43,142 nt of DNA, from NCBI GenBank assembly GCA_025201805.1, contig MU619416.1:4254-47395 (forward strand). Direction: 5' to 3'. Below are positions 23,644 through 33,840 of the stretch, one piece after another. How positions within the stretch are numbered: position 1 is the stretch's first letter; every line of letters begins with the position of its first letter. The stretch comes from Parasitella parasitica (lineage: Eukaryota > Mucoromycota > Mucoromycetes > Mucorales > Mucoraceae). The translations under genes were made by a program, and so were the position numbers. The notes beneath the pieces are model-generated. The model saw only the letters and a program-made list of their open reading frames with translations, was not told the origin of the DNA and made no database searches.

Positions 23644-24343
23644 TGTGTTAATTTCCCAACCGGAAGTCAAACTCAAGTGCACTCAATCGTGGACACAATC
23701 CAGGAACATATCCCAATGGATCTTGTTCCCTTATTTATAACTCAACGTAACATCTTCATGCCATTCTCTAAATCACAACATGTCTCACACTTTTAGCTTA
23801 TCTGATCTGCCATAATTATAGACTGGAGGTCATGGGAATTTGAAGATTGAAGCTTGTCCTATGATGTGATGTGATACGCTTTTGTAAATTGGAGAATAAA
23901 TTCTCTGTTTCAAATCAAGAAGGTTATTCCTGTAAGTAACACAGATCTGAGCACCAGGACAAAGGTTAAGGCACTGTCAGATCAAAGACGTGTAGCCCTT
24001 GTTGTATAACCTTACATCGTACCCTGTCAAGTAGATTGTCACTGTGAATTAGTCTTGTCAATTAGTAATCTAAATAAACCACCATAAATTTATGTAGCTG
24101 TAAAAAGTATAAATAGCAGATGCAATTTCGATCTTAAATAAAGTATTTTTAAGCTTTCGTTTCTCCTTAACATTTGGTTTTTATTATCTTTTTTTTTTAT
24201 CCAACATTATCCCCCCATCAGGCTACTTAGATACACTAGTATATTAACCATCATGTTATCCATGTAATAAAGAAGTTCTTTACCTGATTAATTCACAGCC
24301 GTTTTATTTGAATAATTTCTTATTCTGATAAATCTCTCTTGTC
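23644..24343 (+). mobile_element. Solo-LTR-like element, family A copy 2, split by an insertion
   Basis: Second copy of the element at 21662-21965. It begins TGTGTTAATTTC, shares CCGGAAGTCAAACTCAAGTG and ACACAATCCAGGAACA, then the match breaks at about 23811 (TCTGATCTGCC) and resumes at about 24212 (CCCCATCAGGCTACTTAGAT) through TTTACCTGATTAATTCACAG to the end. AATAAA lies at about 24267. The 400 bp between is a separate insertion. Confidence 0.65.
23812..24211 (+). mobile_element. LTR-like element B nested in family A copy 2
   Basis: About 400 bp that interrupts the family A copy. It contains GGAGGTCATGGGAATTTGAA near its start, a TATAAATAG box at about 24108-24116 and AATAAA at about 24137, 24-30 bp later, the usual layout of an LTR promoter and poly(A) site. 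Its ends carry ATAAT...ATTAT. Ty3/gypsy-like origin is a guess; no coding region is left. Confidence 0.6.
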
Positions 24344-24417
24344 AGTAATAATCATAAACCTATCTGCGTATCCTTTATTATCTATCTGTCACTGATTATC
24401 TATTAAGGCCTTAGATT

Positions 24418-25096
24418 CCTGATACAATGAAATTATCAGAGGTTATTGTTACCAGGCAGTGATTTGGTATTGTCAATGATACCCAAGGTCTTAGTTCTGG
24501 TAATAATACCTTCAACACTCAGCCTGATGGCATCCTCAGTTTAATCTATCCTGCTCTAACTAGCTTCAATGAAAGCGGCTTTTATTACAATCCTCTTTTT
24601 TGATGGGGGTTAAAGTGGCTAGTGTTGGGTGGTACCAATCCTGCTAGATACAGTGCAAGTATTGAGCATGTACTTGTTATTCCTTGGACCTAAAACAATT
24701 ACTACAAGTCGTGGCAACCGTATATCCAAGGCTTTACAGTTATTAACGAAAATGCACTACTGGGTACAACATTCAGTTGAAAAAAAGTCATTTAGCTAGC
24801 TGTTTATAACACTGGTGCCACTTTATCATATACCGACATTTCCAACGCTAAAACGATTGTGACATCTATCACTGGCCAAACCACATTTAATGTTACTTTC
24901 ACCATAAAACCAATAACACAATTGATGAATCACCATTAATTATGGATATTACAGCCTCTAGTTGGTTATTTCTTTTGATATCGAAGACATTACCACCGCT
25001 AAAATATGTGATTTGGGTATTGTTGGAACTTCGGGAGGATCTGATTTCTTGATCGGTCAATACCTTCTTCGCAACAATTATCTTACATTAAAATAA
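24418..25096 (+). pseudogene. Dead pepsin-type aspartic protease, 5'-truncated
   Basis: Relic of a secreted A1-family aspartic protease. In one frame: DTMKLSEVIVTRQ, stop, FGIVNDTQGLSSGN, then QPDGILSLIYPALTSFNESG, which matches the N-lobe to mid region of fungal pepsins. Later pieces in other frames: NPARYSASIEHVLVIPW, SWQPYIQGFTVINENALLGT, the second active-site region as VYNTGATLSYTDISNA (about 24802-24849), and LGIVGTSGGSDFLIGQYLLR followed by a stop near 25094. The second catalytic motif DTG has become NTG. There are several stops and at least two frame changes; the signal peptide, propeptide and first DTG are missing. It lies right after the nested LTR elements. Confidence 0.88.
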
Positions 25097-25679
25097 CTAA
25101 ATAGGGTCTTCTGCCTCCTCAGATACAACTATTAGGTTTGCTACATTAAAATATTTCCATACTGCCATGCAAATATATATCGATTTAAAAGTTTTTACTA
25201 ACAAGTAAGAACACATTGCAATAAAACTGCAATGATTCGGCAAGTGCTAGTGCAACAGAGTAGAAAGTGTTGTGTCCGAAAAACAAGCTAAAAATAACCA
25301 ACTTCTTCATACCAGTCCATATATGATCCAAAACTTACGGAATTTGTAGTGGCTGCTGTCGTATGCATGAAATACCCGTTGTTCTAAAAGATTTAATAGT
25401 AGTGAGACAACTATATTGTGGCCTTCAAGGGGTAACAAACAATGCAATGATTGAATTTAATCAGCTCGTCTCCGCAGATAACGTTCAAGCACTGCCATCT
25501 AGACTAACAAATACCGACAAGTTCTAATCAATCTTTAGGCTCCTTACCCCCGCTTAGCCCGGTGAATTATTGGCAATGAAGTCATTTCCCCCCAAATGAA
25601 ATCAAGCTATATATTTATAGGCGCTGACAGGTGAAACAATTTCTTTCCATTACAATTTGTTTTCTAATTGTACAAAAGC
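25097..25679 (+). promoter_or_regulatory. Spacer and promoter of the oxidoreductase gene
   Basis: About 580 bp between the protease relic and the next gene. A good TATA-like TATATATTTATAG lies at 25608-25620, about 60 bp before the ATG. The stretch 25310-25530 has a frame reading GLQGVTNNAMIEFNQLVSAD that looks like decayed coding sequence, but I cannot assign it. Confidence 0.5.
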
Positions 25680-27089
25680 ATGTCTAATCAACCTATTAGA
25701 ATTGGTATTATTGGCACTGGTATTTTTGCTCATCGCCACAATAGAGCCTACCAAGTTGTTGGCAACGACAAATTCCAATTAGTTGCTTGCGCCAACAGAT
25801 CCAAAGATAAAGCGTTGACTTTTGCAAAAGAGGTAAGCAATGCGGATATATATGAGACTGATAAGATCACTGATATCGAGAAGGTTGGAATTGAAGAATC
25901 TGCAGTCTACACCAACCCAATTGACCTTATCAACGACCCTAACGTTGACGCGGTTGATGTTCTTTTACCTGTTCAATTTAATAGAGAGGTATTCATAAAA
26001 CGCCAGGCATACTATTGATACTCATTCGATTGGTATTAGATTATTGAAGCTGCTGTAGCCGCCAACAAACACATTATGTTTGAAAAACCCATCGGTAAAC
26101 ACAAAAGTGGATCAAAATGTCAACTTTGTTACTGAACACAAATGCATATTAATCTTAGCCGCTTCGCTTAAAGATGCTCGTGATATCGTAATATTATCAC
26201 AAAAAGCAAAGACAGTTGTCGCGGTAAACGAGAATTGGTCTTATCATCCTTTAGTGTGTGCTGTGTCCGAGTTTGTCAACCAGGGTAGTATCGGAGAGGT
26301 AGCTTGCATATGCTGTTATTTCGCATCATTCAAAATACTTACACCATCAACGATACATGTCATTTATAGATCATTAATTTTACGTATGACTCGGCTCGTC
26401 CTTACAACCCCAACTCTCCTTATCATGCTACCAAGTGGCGCCAAAATCCTGAGCATCCAGGGTAAGATTGTTGCATCTGAATGGGAGATACAATTGGGGG
26501 ATACTGACATTTGAGCTTTTTTAGGGGCTATCTTAGCGATGGATGTGTTCATGATATGGCACATTTGGTACCAATTCTTGGTAAGTTTGCCTCTGTAGCT
26601 GCTTTTGCAACCAAACGATACGCTATTCATGTTTGCGAGGATACGTTGGCTACGTCTATTAAGCTCGTGAATGGCGGTGTTGGCGTTGCCAACTTTACTT
26701 TTGTAAGTTGATAAATGCGATGGTTTATAATGGTAAAATATTTTTCTGATGAATGGGTTTTATAATAGAGCACAGCAGGTATCAAAAAGATGAGTCTTGT
26801 ATTACATGGTACCAAAGGTACCATTGAACTCACTGACGATACTGATGTCAAATTGTTTAATGAAATTGGTGAACCTGTTGATATCTCTCCCATCACATCC
26901 CTCAAGGTCAATGCTCCTGGTAACGGATTAGCTGATGTAGAAGGCGAATTATCCGCATTTTATGATGCTGTACGCTTTGGAAAAAAGCTAGGTGTCTCGA
27001 CGGATGAGGCCTTCCATCATCTTGCCCTTATTGTTGCTGCGTTGAAGTCTGTAGAAACTGGACAAGTTGTCAAGATTGAACAAGTTTAA
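25680..27089 (+). CDS. Gfo/Idh/MocA family NAD(P)-dependent oxidoreductase
   Basis: Six exons (25680-25988, 26040-26094, 26159-26298, 26370-26461, 26525-26702, 26769-27089) give 364 residues. The N-terminal Rossmann fold starts IRIGIIGTGIFAHRH (glycine-rich GxGxxA loop). NIMFEKP-type context, here HIMFEKPI at about residues 115-121, carries the family's EKP lysine across intron 2. The second domain contains YLSDGCVHDMAHLVPILG, whose D and H match the substrate/catalytic motif, and TKGTIELTDD near the end. Substrate is probably a sugar or polyol, but it cannot be told from sequence; glucose-fructose oxidoreductase, dihydrodiol or xylose dehydrogenase-like members are all possible. The model is intact despite sitting next to repeat debris. 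It converges with the small gene at 27196. Confidence 0.92.
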
Positions 27090-27195
27090 TAGAAACATCA
27101 TTGAACAAATAGTTGTAAAGACTTTTTAAATTTATCATTTGTATATCTGCATTGCTGTTTACATTGATTCGGTATATTGGCTGCATAGTACGATT

Positions 27196-27559
27196 TTAGG
27201 GATATCTTTGATAGTTGTTATATTGCACTTGCTCGACCTCTTCGTCTTCGTCTTCCTCTTCCTCATGCTCTGACCATGTATTGAGATACCTCAATTCTTC
27301 TTCTTCATTAAAGTTATTTTCCGGGAAATGATTCCACTGTCTATTGTCTGCTCCATCACGAGTGAATCGAAGCAAACCTGTATTACGCAGCATACTTCTT
27401 CCAACTATTGTATATACATTGCATCAGCGATCATTCAAGGCAATCATCAGTCTAACTACCACAAGTTCCACAACAAAAACACCAAAATAAGCCAGACAGA
27501 AAAACTACTGCAATGGCCGAAAGCATGAGCCATGCTTGAAGCACACTTAATTCTGCCAT
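27196..27559 (-). CDS. Small single-pass membrane protein with acidic tail
   Basis: Two exons, 27559-27460 and 27404-27196, give 102 residues; the first exon is too short to be found by ORF length. The intron (55 nt, GTAGTT...ACAATAG) restores one frame. Residues about 6-31 form a hydrophobic helix (LQAWLMLSAIAVVFLSGLFW) ending in a cysteine cluster (CFCCGTC), then a short basic stretch (GRSMLRNTGLLRF) and a tail with about 18 Asp/Glu, ending QYNNYQRYP. The positive-inside rule places the tail in the cytosol. Cysteines next to the membrane could be palmitoylated (inference). I do not recognise a family. Tail-to-tail with the oxidoreductase gene, 106 bp apart. Start chosen as the first ATG before the hydrophobic helix. 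Confidence 0.75.
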
Positions 27560-28340
27560 GTGTAAAACGAAAAGTGGAAAAGAGACACACGAATCCACGG
27601 TGACTAGCATGTCACAAATCACTGTACAACCAGCTCTAAATCACAGAGCCCAATGTATTTAAAAAACCATTATGCTCTTGGAAAGACGCTTTCATCACTA
27701 GATGCACGTCTTCAAGGAGTGTTGGCCTACTAGACCAGATGTGAGTTCAACTGACAGAATTGGTATATTGAGATACAATTGGGTGTTTTATGGAGGATGT
27801 AGAGTCCGTCGTTGACTCGAAGGATGGCGCTATACAGAAATTAAACTATGGAAAGCTTACCCATTTTCAGAGTAATTGACTGACAATGCCCGTTTAAATT
27901 AAAATTACAGCAATGCTTTATTATTCAATACGAAATTGTTGGCACCAGGGCATTTTCACTGCTATGTAACAAAATATCGCAAGTTGTTCCAAATTTTTGA
28001 AACTCGAAACATCTATGCATAGCATTTAAATGCAGCTGTCAAGCTGATCTTTCGAAAATCTGTAAAACACGGTTGAAGCATTATTTTTTTAAATAGCAGC
28101 CGTTGCATGTAACTCAACGCATTTCATCATGAATATATTTATAGTGGCAATCCCGTATAATATTATCCAAGAAGGTGTTTAGAGCCACAATAGTTAATTT
28201 ATACGCATATGGTGCTCTATTGTAAACTGTTGATGTCTTTTATAACAAAAGTGCACCCTTCAATTTGTCCATTTTTCTATAGTAATCAAGAACTGCTATG
28301 GAAAAATCAAAAAGTAATTGAAGTGGTGTTTTTCTATTTA
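27560..28340. other. Spacer upstream of the small membrane protein gene
   Basis: About 780 bp holding the small gene's promoter and the 3' end of the RhoGEF gene. AT-rich, no supported gene. Confidence 0.4.
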
Positions 28341-30882
28341 TTATAATTCAGAGCCTATATTTGAAAACGTCTTTCGTAACTGGAATGGAGACAAGCCTTC
28401 TGGAGCTCCTACTGACCATATGCTGTCCCCAAATTCATCCATGATGGAGCTCATGACATCGTCATTTTTGTCCATGATTATTGCAGATTTAGTCGCTACT
28501 TTTTGTTGTTGCTGGTGAGAATCATCATCTATCTCCATCTTCTCAACATCACAGTATCCATTCCAAGCAGTCGAAGAAAATCCAAGTGATTCATTTGACG
28601 AGTTGCTGTCGAATGAATAGCTGGACTGTGCTGGACTCAGCATTGCTCTTTGGTACGCACTCAGCGCGCTGCCATCCTTACTGCTCGTTGGTCTAGAGTT
28701 CTGTTTTTGTTGCTGCTGCTGTTGCTGACAGTTGCGCTGTACATGCTCGCCAAGTACACTCTCTAAACGAGTGCACCAAACATCCTTTTCCTCCGCAGAC
28801 TCGGTTTCGAATTGTATATTGGTTAGATTCCTAGTAGCAATAGAGCAAATAAATTGAAGAGGGTGAATTTCAAATAATGTTGACGGTTGCTGCTGTTGTT
28901 GCTGAGTTTGCGATTGTGGTTGTGGTTGTGATTGTGGTTGTGATGGTTGCCCGTTAAAAAACGATGGGTCGCTTATAGGTGTCGTGGATGTCTCTTCTTG
29001 ATTGCGAGACCCATACTTTCGAAGAGATTGAAATAAAGCTGATCCACGCCTTGAGAGTCGCTCATTGCTCGTTACAGGTCTCATAACTGTTCTATCGACA
29101 AGTGTGATTTTCCCTGGTGTATGTGTTATCTTGAATGTCGAATCAGCAGAAGGTCCGTAATAAGATCCTTTCTTTGGAGGAGGTGCCGGCTTGTTATCCA
29201 CCATACTCAGTCTCTTTTTGTTCCTTTCCTAACACATACAATTTTTTTCAGTACGAGTGCTAGTATATTGAATCTCATGCAGCTTACCCTTGTACAAACA
29301 ATCATGTCGTTGAACAAAAAGACGTAATGTCTTTGTTGTCTTCTCGAAGAAGACAGCGAAAACGCACTGTTCTTTCTGCTCAAGGTTGGGGGATGCATTG
29401 TGCTTGAAAATGAGACATTGGAGGAGGAATCTTCAAAGCGGGCCGATATACTCTGCTGTGTCCCCGGAATGATTGTCAAATAACCCTCGCATATTAACCG
29501 TCTTCCATATTCTGCAATACGGACCGTAGATCCTTCTAACCCTGATATCCTGCTGCCCAGATCTTCGAGTTTGATAAAGTCCTCAGACTCCTTTTTCTGT
29601 TTCTCAAAAAATCGAAGAATAACATCCATTTCCATTAGAAAGCATTCAATATTTTGTAAATCATCGTCTGTTTCTGATAAGCATTCGGATAAAGATTTGA
29701 AAAATAGCGGGTACTTCATCACTCTCTGTATTGGGGTGAGTAAATAAGCCGTGAGTGGTAAGTTGCGGCATTCCTTCCATAGTGATCGTCGCTATAGTTG
29801 ATGTATGTAATTCTTTAAGTTTGACATTGTCATCCAAACACAAGTAAATGCTTACAGATATAAATGATCCAAACTCGTCTTGTATTCTAATGCTTTCTAT
29901 GATTATATTATTGGCTTTTTCGAAATTTGAGAAGTACGCCGAATAGACACCAAATCGGTTTACCTATATTTCGTGCTGCCTTAGAAATCGCGGTCAACAT
30001 TTGCAAACAAAAAACTTACAAAGGATCGGAATATGTCAGTAATTGAAGAGACTATGGGGAACTGTATTTGTTTCGATCTTAACTCCTACGTAGAAATACT
30101 TGAGTGCGTGCCATTTGGGAGAGCTATGCTGCGCTAAATACCCGTAACAGTTGCATATGTAATCGAATGATCTGAAATATATTTTCAAACAAATGGCGAA
30201 CGGCAGAGGGCAATCCATCCCATCGAAGCGATTCTTTGATAAAGATCTAGAAGGGAAAAAAGGATTAGTACAAATGCTATCGGAAGTTTTTATTTTTATT
30301 TATATTTTCAGGGCAATTTGTTTGAATGATTACCTTGTATACCAAAATCAAGTCATCCACGTAAGATTGTTCTGTCAATATTATCTCGTAAATGAGCTCT
30401 TGGTATTTTATCTCCTTGATTGTGAGAGAATGGGAGCTGTTTTGATCTGCAGACATGCTTTCTTTCCATGTCCGAGGCAATGCATCGACATGGGGAAATC
30501 GTGGCTCGCCGATAGTGGAGGCAACGTATTGCCATGATGGGGAGGCGTGAAGAGCGAATTCTTGGTTTACTGAAGACGATACAGCCTTGTGGCATGGTTC
30601 ATCGTCAATCTCATTCGCAGCGAGTTTATTTTGAATGTTCTTTGCAAAACTATGGTTGTTGTTGAAAAATGAGGATGATGAGGGATTGTTAGTTGCGCTG
30701 TAATCAATCAATTGTTGCAAATTTATGCCCTTCAGAAAAAGCGATAAATTCTTTCTAACCATCTCTTTGGCCTTCTTACCAACACGAGAGGATTTTATTC
30801 CTCCATGGGCTTTCTTTTGTATGCCTCCAGCTGGTTTGAGAAGGCCAAAAGAGTAGTTCTGCTTTTTCGTTTTATTACCCAT
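28341..30882 (-). CDS. RhoGEF with DH and PH domains
   Basis: Guanine nucleotide exchange factor for Rho-type GTPases. Six exons (30882-30334, 30246-30142, 30085-30020, 29963-29856, 29791-29288, 29228-28341) give 739 residues. The DH domain begins with YQELIYEIILTEQSYVDDL at the end of exon 1, runs through SKQIQFPIVSSITDIF, NRFGVYSAYFSNFEKAN and the hallmark LTPIQRVMKYPLFFK (about residues 294-308). A PH domain follows: GYLTIIPG ... HYVFLFNDMIVCTR, then, after a long Ser/Gln-rich insert with poly-Q, HPLQFICSIATRNLTNIQFE and EEKDVWCTRLESVLGEHV. The N-terminus is basic, Ser/Asn-rich. The ATG at 30882 is preferred; another in-frame ATG lies at 30903. No Bem, SH3 or CNH domain is seen. Confidence 0.92.
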
Positions 30883-30903
30883 AACTGCTATTTCTATAAA
30901 CAA

Positions 30904-32654
30904 GAGGTGGACTAGTCTATAATGTCAAATATCAGTTAAAGATGCAATATATAAAAAGACAACATATTTCGCTGTCTTATATATCATCAACTCGGAGAAA
31001 TATACGCACCATTTTGTATAACTGTGGAATTGAGAATATGGCAAAGTGAGTTGGAAAGACAGGAGAGGAGAAAAGAGAAAAAGGTACTAATTGTCATGAT
31101 AGATCAGTAGAGTTTTATGTCGCTCTGGTCAGGTCGAATGTTTTGTCCAATTTCTTTGTTGTGTATTAAAACGGAAGATCAAGTCCATTTTTAGCAGTGT
31201 GTTGCTATCCCTACGTGTCAAGTTGAGTATCTTGTGATACACAACTGCAAATTTTCACCCTATCACCCACGTTACGTTAAAATTAGCATTCATTACTTTA
31301 AAAATCACGATACGACATTAAAAAATGCTACTCGAACGTGCATTTGATTATATGCTTGACTCCTAAAGACCCTTCTTATCCATCAAACATACATGTTGCC
31401 AAAACAATGAACTGAGCGCATTGCAAATATTTAAGCGAGTTAAGGATACAGCAATAAAGCTTAGTGGCACGATATCGTCTGTAGACATTAGACTATCAGC
31501 TTATTCGGCTTTAGTATGCTTGGAATTGGTGGCAAAGGTTTAAAATCTCACAGAACATTTTTATGCCGACCCGCAACCACATCCATTTAGTTTGAACCTA
31601 ACAAGTCTCCTACAACCACTGAAAAGGTATATACTTGCTGAATATAAACCATAAGGGACGCGATAAGAGTTTTTGAAAACAATCAATTGGATCTTGAAAG
31701 TAGATTTAAACGAGATTATTAGGAAGTTCACGTTGTTATATTGTTAGACAGGATGTCCTCCCCCTGAAATCAAATGGAATTAAAGGAGACTATATGATGG
31801 TGATACACTAGACAACATTAGCTATTTAATCACAAATGGCCTACAGCATTTCGATTTCAAATTTGGATGATGTGAAGTTCATTTTAAACGAATTAAGATA
31901 TAAATTTACATTATTTGGACCACTCCCCCCCCCTTTTTTTTTTGGACAAAAGTACCAACTTGTTGTTTGAACATTTACACATGTAAAAAATCTCGAGGAG
32001 GTTGGATTACTTCATATCAGAATCTAAATGGTTACGGCCGCCCTTTGCCTGATCATTTTGACTTTGCTATTGTCATGCTGCAAACATTTACGACTAGAAA
32101 TGACGTGAAATGAAGCGTGTTGACAGCCAATTGTAACAACAATTAGCTAACCCTTGACCTCACGCCTTTTCAGAGTCTTATATAGCTTCAGAATATCCTT
32201 ACCACACCAACTTGAAGAAAGATATACTGTCTGCTTCATGAAGCGTCAACAGATATCTCCTACTTCAGAAAATGGTTGAGTAGAATCGTAAAAAACATTG
32301 TACAGTCAATTCGGATCTAATCTTAAAAGATTGCAATATTCACTTCCTTTTCCAAAATGAGATCTATTATATACGTAATTGGATCTAAAATATAGCTACA
32401 GAACCTTCTTTGAGAGTAATTTAATTCCATTGAAGGTTTTTCATTTTGCATGCATGAATTTTTTTTTTGGGAAAAATGAAATAAGTTAGTTGTCATTTGA
32501 ATTGGTATTTATTCAGACGCATTAGGAAGAAATAAAGAAAAAAAACTGTACAGATACAAAAAACGCCATTCTAGTGTATTTGGTGAGTGAAATATGAATA
32601 ATATATATTGTGAGAGCGTTGAGTAGTTTAGAAACAATGAAAGGGGAAGGGGGA
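30904..32654. other. Spacer between HSF gene and RhoGEF gene
   Basis: About 1.75 kb with the RhoGEF promoter and the 3' end of the HSF gene. A C run followed by a T run lies at about 31924-31944. No gene or RNA recognised. Confidence 0.45.
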
Positions 32655-33840
32655 TTACTGATCAGAGAAATTCGCACTTAATTCCTGGCCAGCAGAAAAA
32701 GACATGAGGTTCTTGTTGGTATTGTAATTATCGCTTGCGTTCTGATCATCGCTAGAGGAAGACGGAGATGATAAAAGTACACTGGAAACAGGGCTTGGAG
32801 GAAGAGTGTTCATAGGAAAGACAAAATTTTGAGGGTTTGTGTTATGGTACATGGGAGGCATCATCATCTGAGGTTGTTGAGGTTGATCCCAATGATTTAG
32901 AGGTTTGCAATCAGAGATAGAGGGCGATGTCACAAAGACACTAGGCTGTTCATTGTTGCAATCTAAAAATATAAAGATGTCAGTAAATACCGAAACTAGC
33001 TATTTCTATAGAAATAATTACAATTTAGAAATAAAACTCACATGGAGAAGCAATGTTTGTATTTGTGGAAAGGCCTTGTCTTTCTGCTAATCTTCTAATG
33101 ATGATCTGTTGCTGCAGTTGCACCTTTTTCATTTCTTCAAATCCTTGCAGTAAATTGGCAAAATTTTCTTGTAGCACACGGAACTGCTGGAGCAGATCAG
33201 CTTGAGACAATTGGACCATGGCAAAGGAAGCATGAATATCACCAGTTTCGCGACGCAAGAACTCAGAATCCATGGCTTTGCGCTTGATGCCTTCCAGAAT
33301 ATCTGGACGGCCTCTTTGGAATTTAGGATGAGAGAACTCCCAGATTTCGTTTTCGTTATTGCCTCGTTGACCACGAGGAGATTTGTTGATCTTGTGGAAC
33401 CCATACATGTTTAATTGACGTACGAAGCTAGAGAAATTGGAGTGCTTGAAGTGCTCTGGAAGCACTTCCTGGGCAAAGCGAGTTGCATTGCAGACAAGGA
33501 AAGATGAGCCACTTGGGTTCCAAGATATCAAGTGTTGATTGCGCCTATCGCTGACCATGCTTTATGTGCAATAATGAGATTAGTTTTGTTCCTAGATTTT
33601 TTTTTCTTTCGCTATTACGTACCTAAATAGTTTACTGATGAATGTGCTGACGCCTCTCTTTGCAGATCGTCTGTTTCCATCATCAATACTATTAGGCTCC
33701 CAATTACCGTCGTTAGTAGGAGACATTGGTGAATTTGAAGACCCTGTCGATGATAAACTATGACGACTATGACGATGATTGTAAAGATTGTAGGGATCTG
33801 ATTGAGGTACAGAAATGTGCAATGAGTTTATAGCAGACAT
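32655..33840 (-). CDS. HSF-type DNA-binding transcription factor
   Basis: Nuclear transcription factor of the heat-shock-factor fold. Three exons (33840-33623, 33559-33042, 32962-32655) give 347 residues. The winged-helix DNA-binding domain crosses intron 1: STFISKLF|SMVSDRRNQHLISW, then EVLPEHFKHSNFSSFVRQLN and MYGFHK, about residues 62-165, with the FSSFVRQLN recognition helix intact. A coiled-coil-like region (LLQQFRVLQENFANLLQGFE and IIIRRLAERQ) could make oligomers. The N-terminus and C-terminus are Ser/Asn/Pro/Gln-rich, likely activation regions. No response-regulator domain is present, so it is not a full Skn7; it may be Hsf1-like or Sfl1-like. An earlier in-frame ATG at 33903 exists, but 33840 gives a more usual start. 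Confidence 0.92.
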
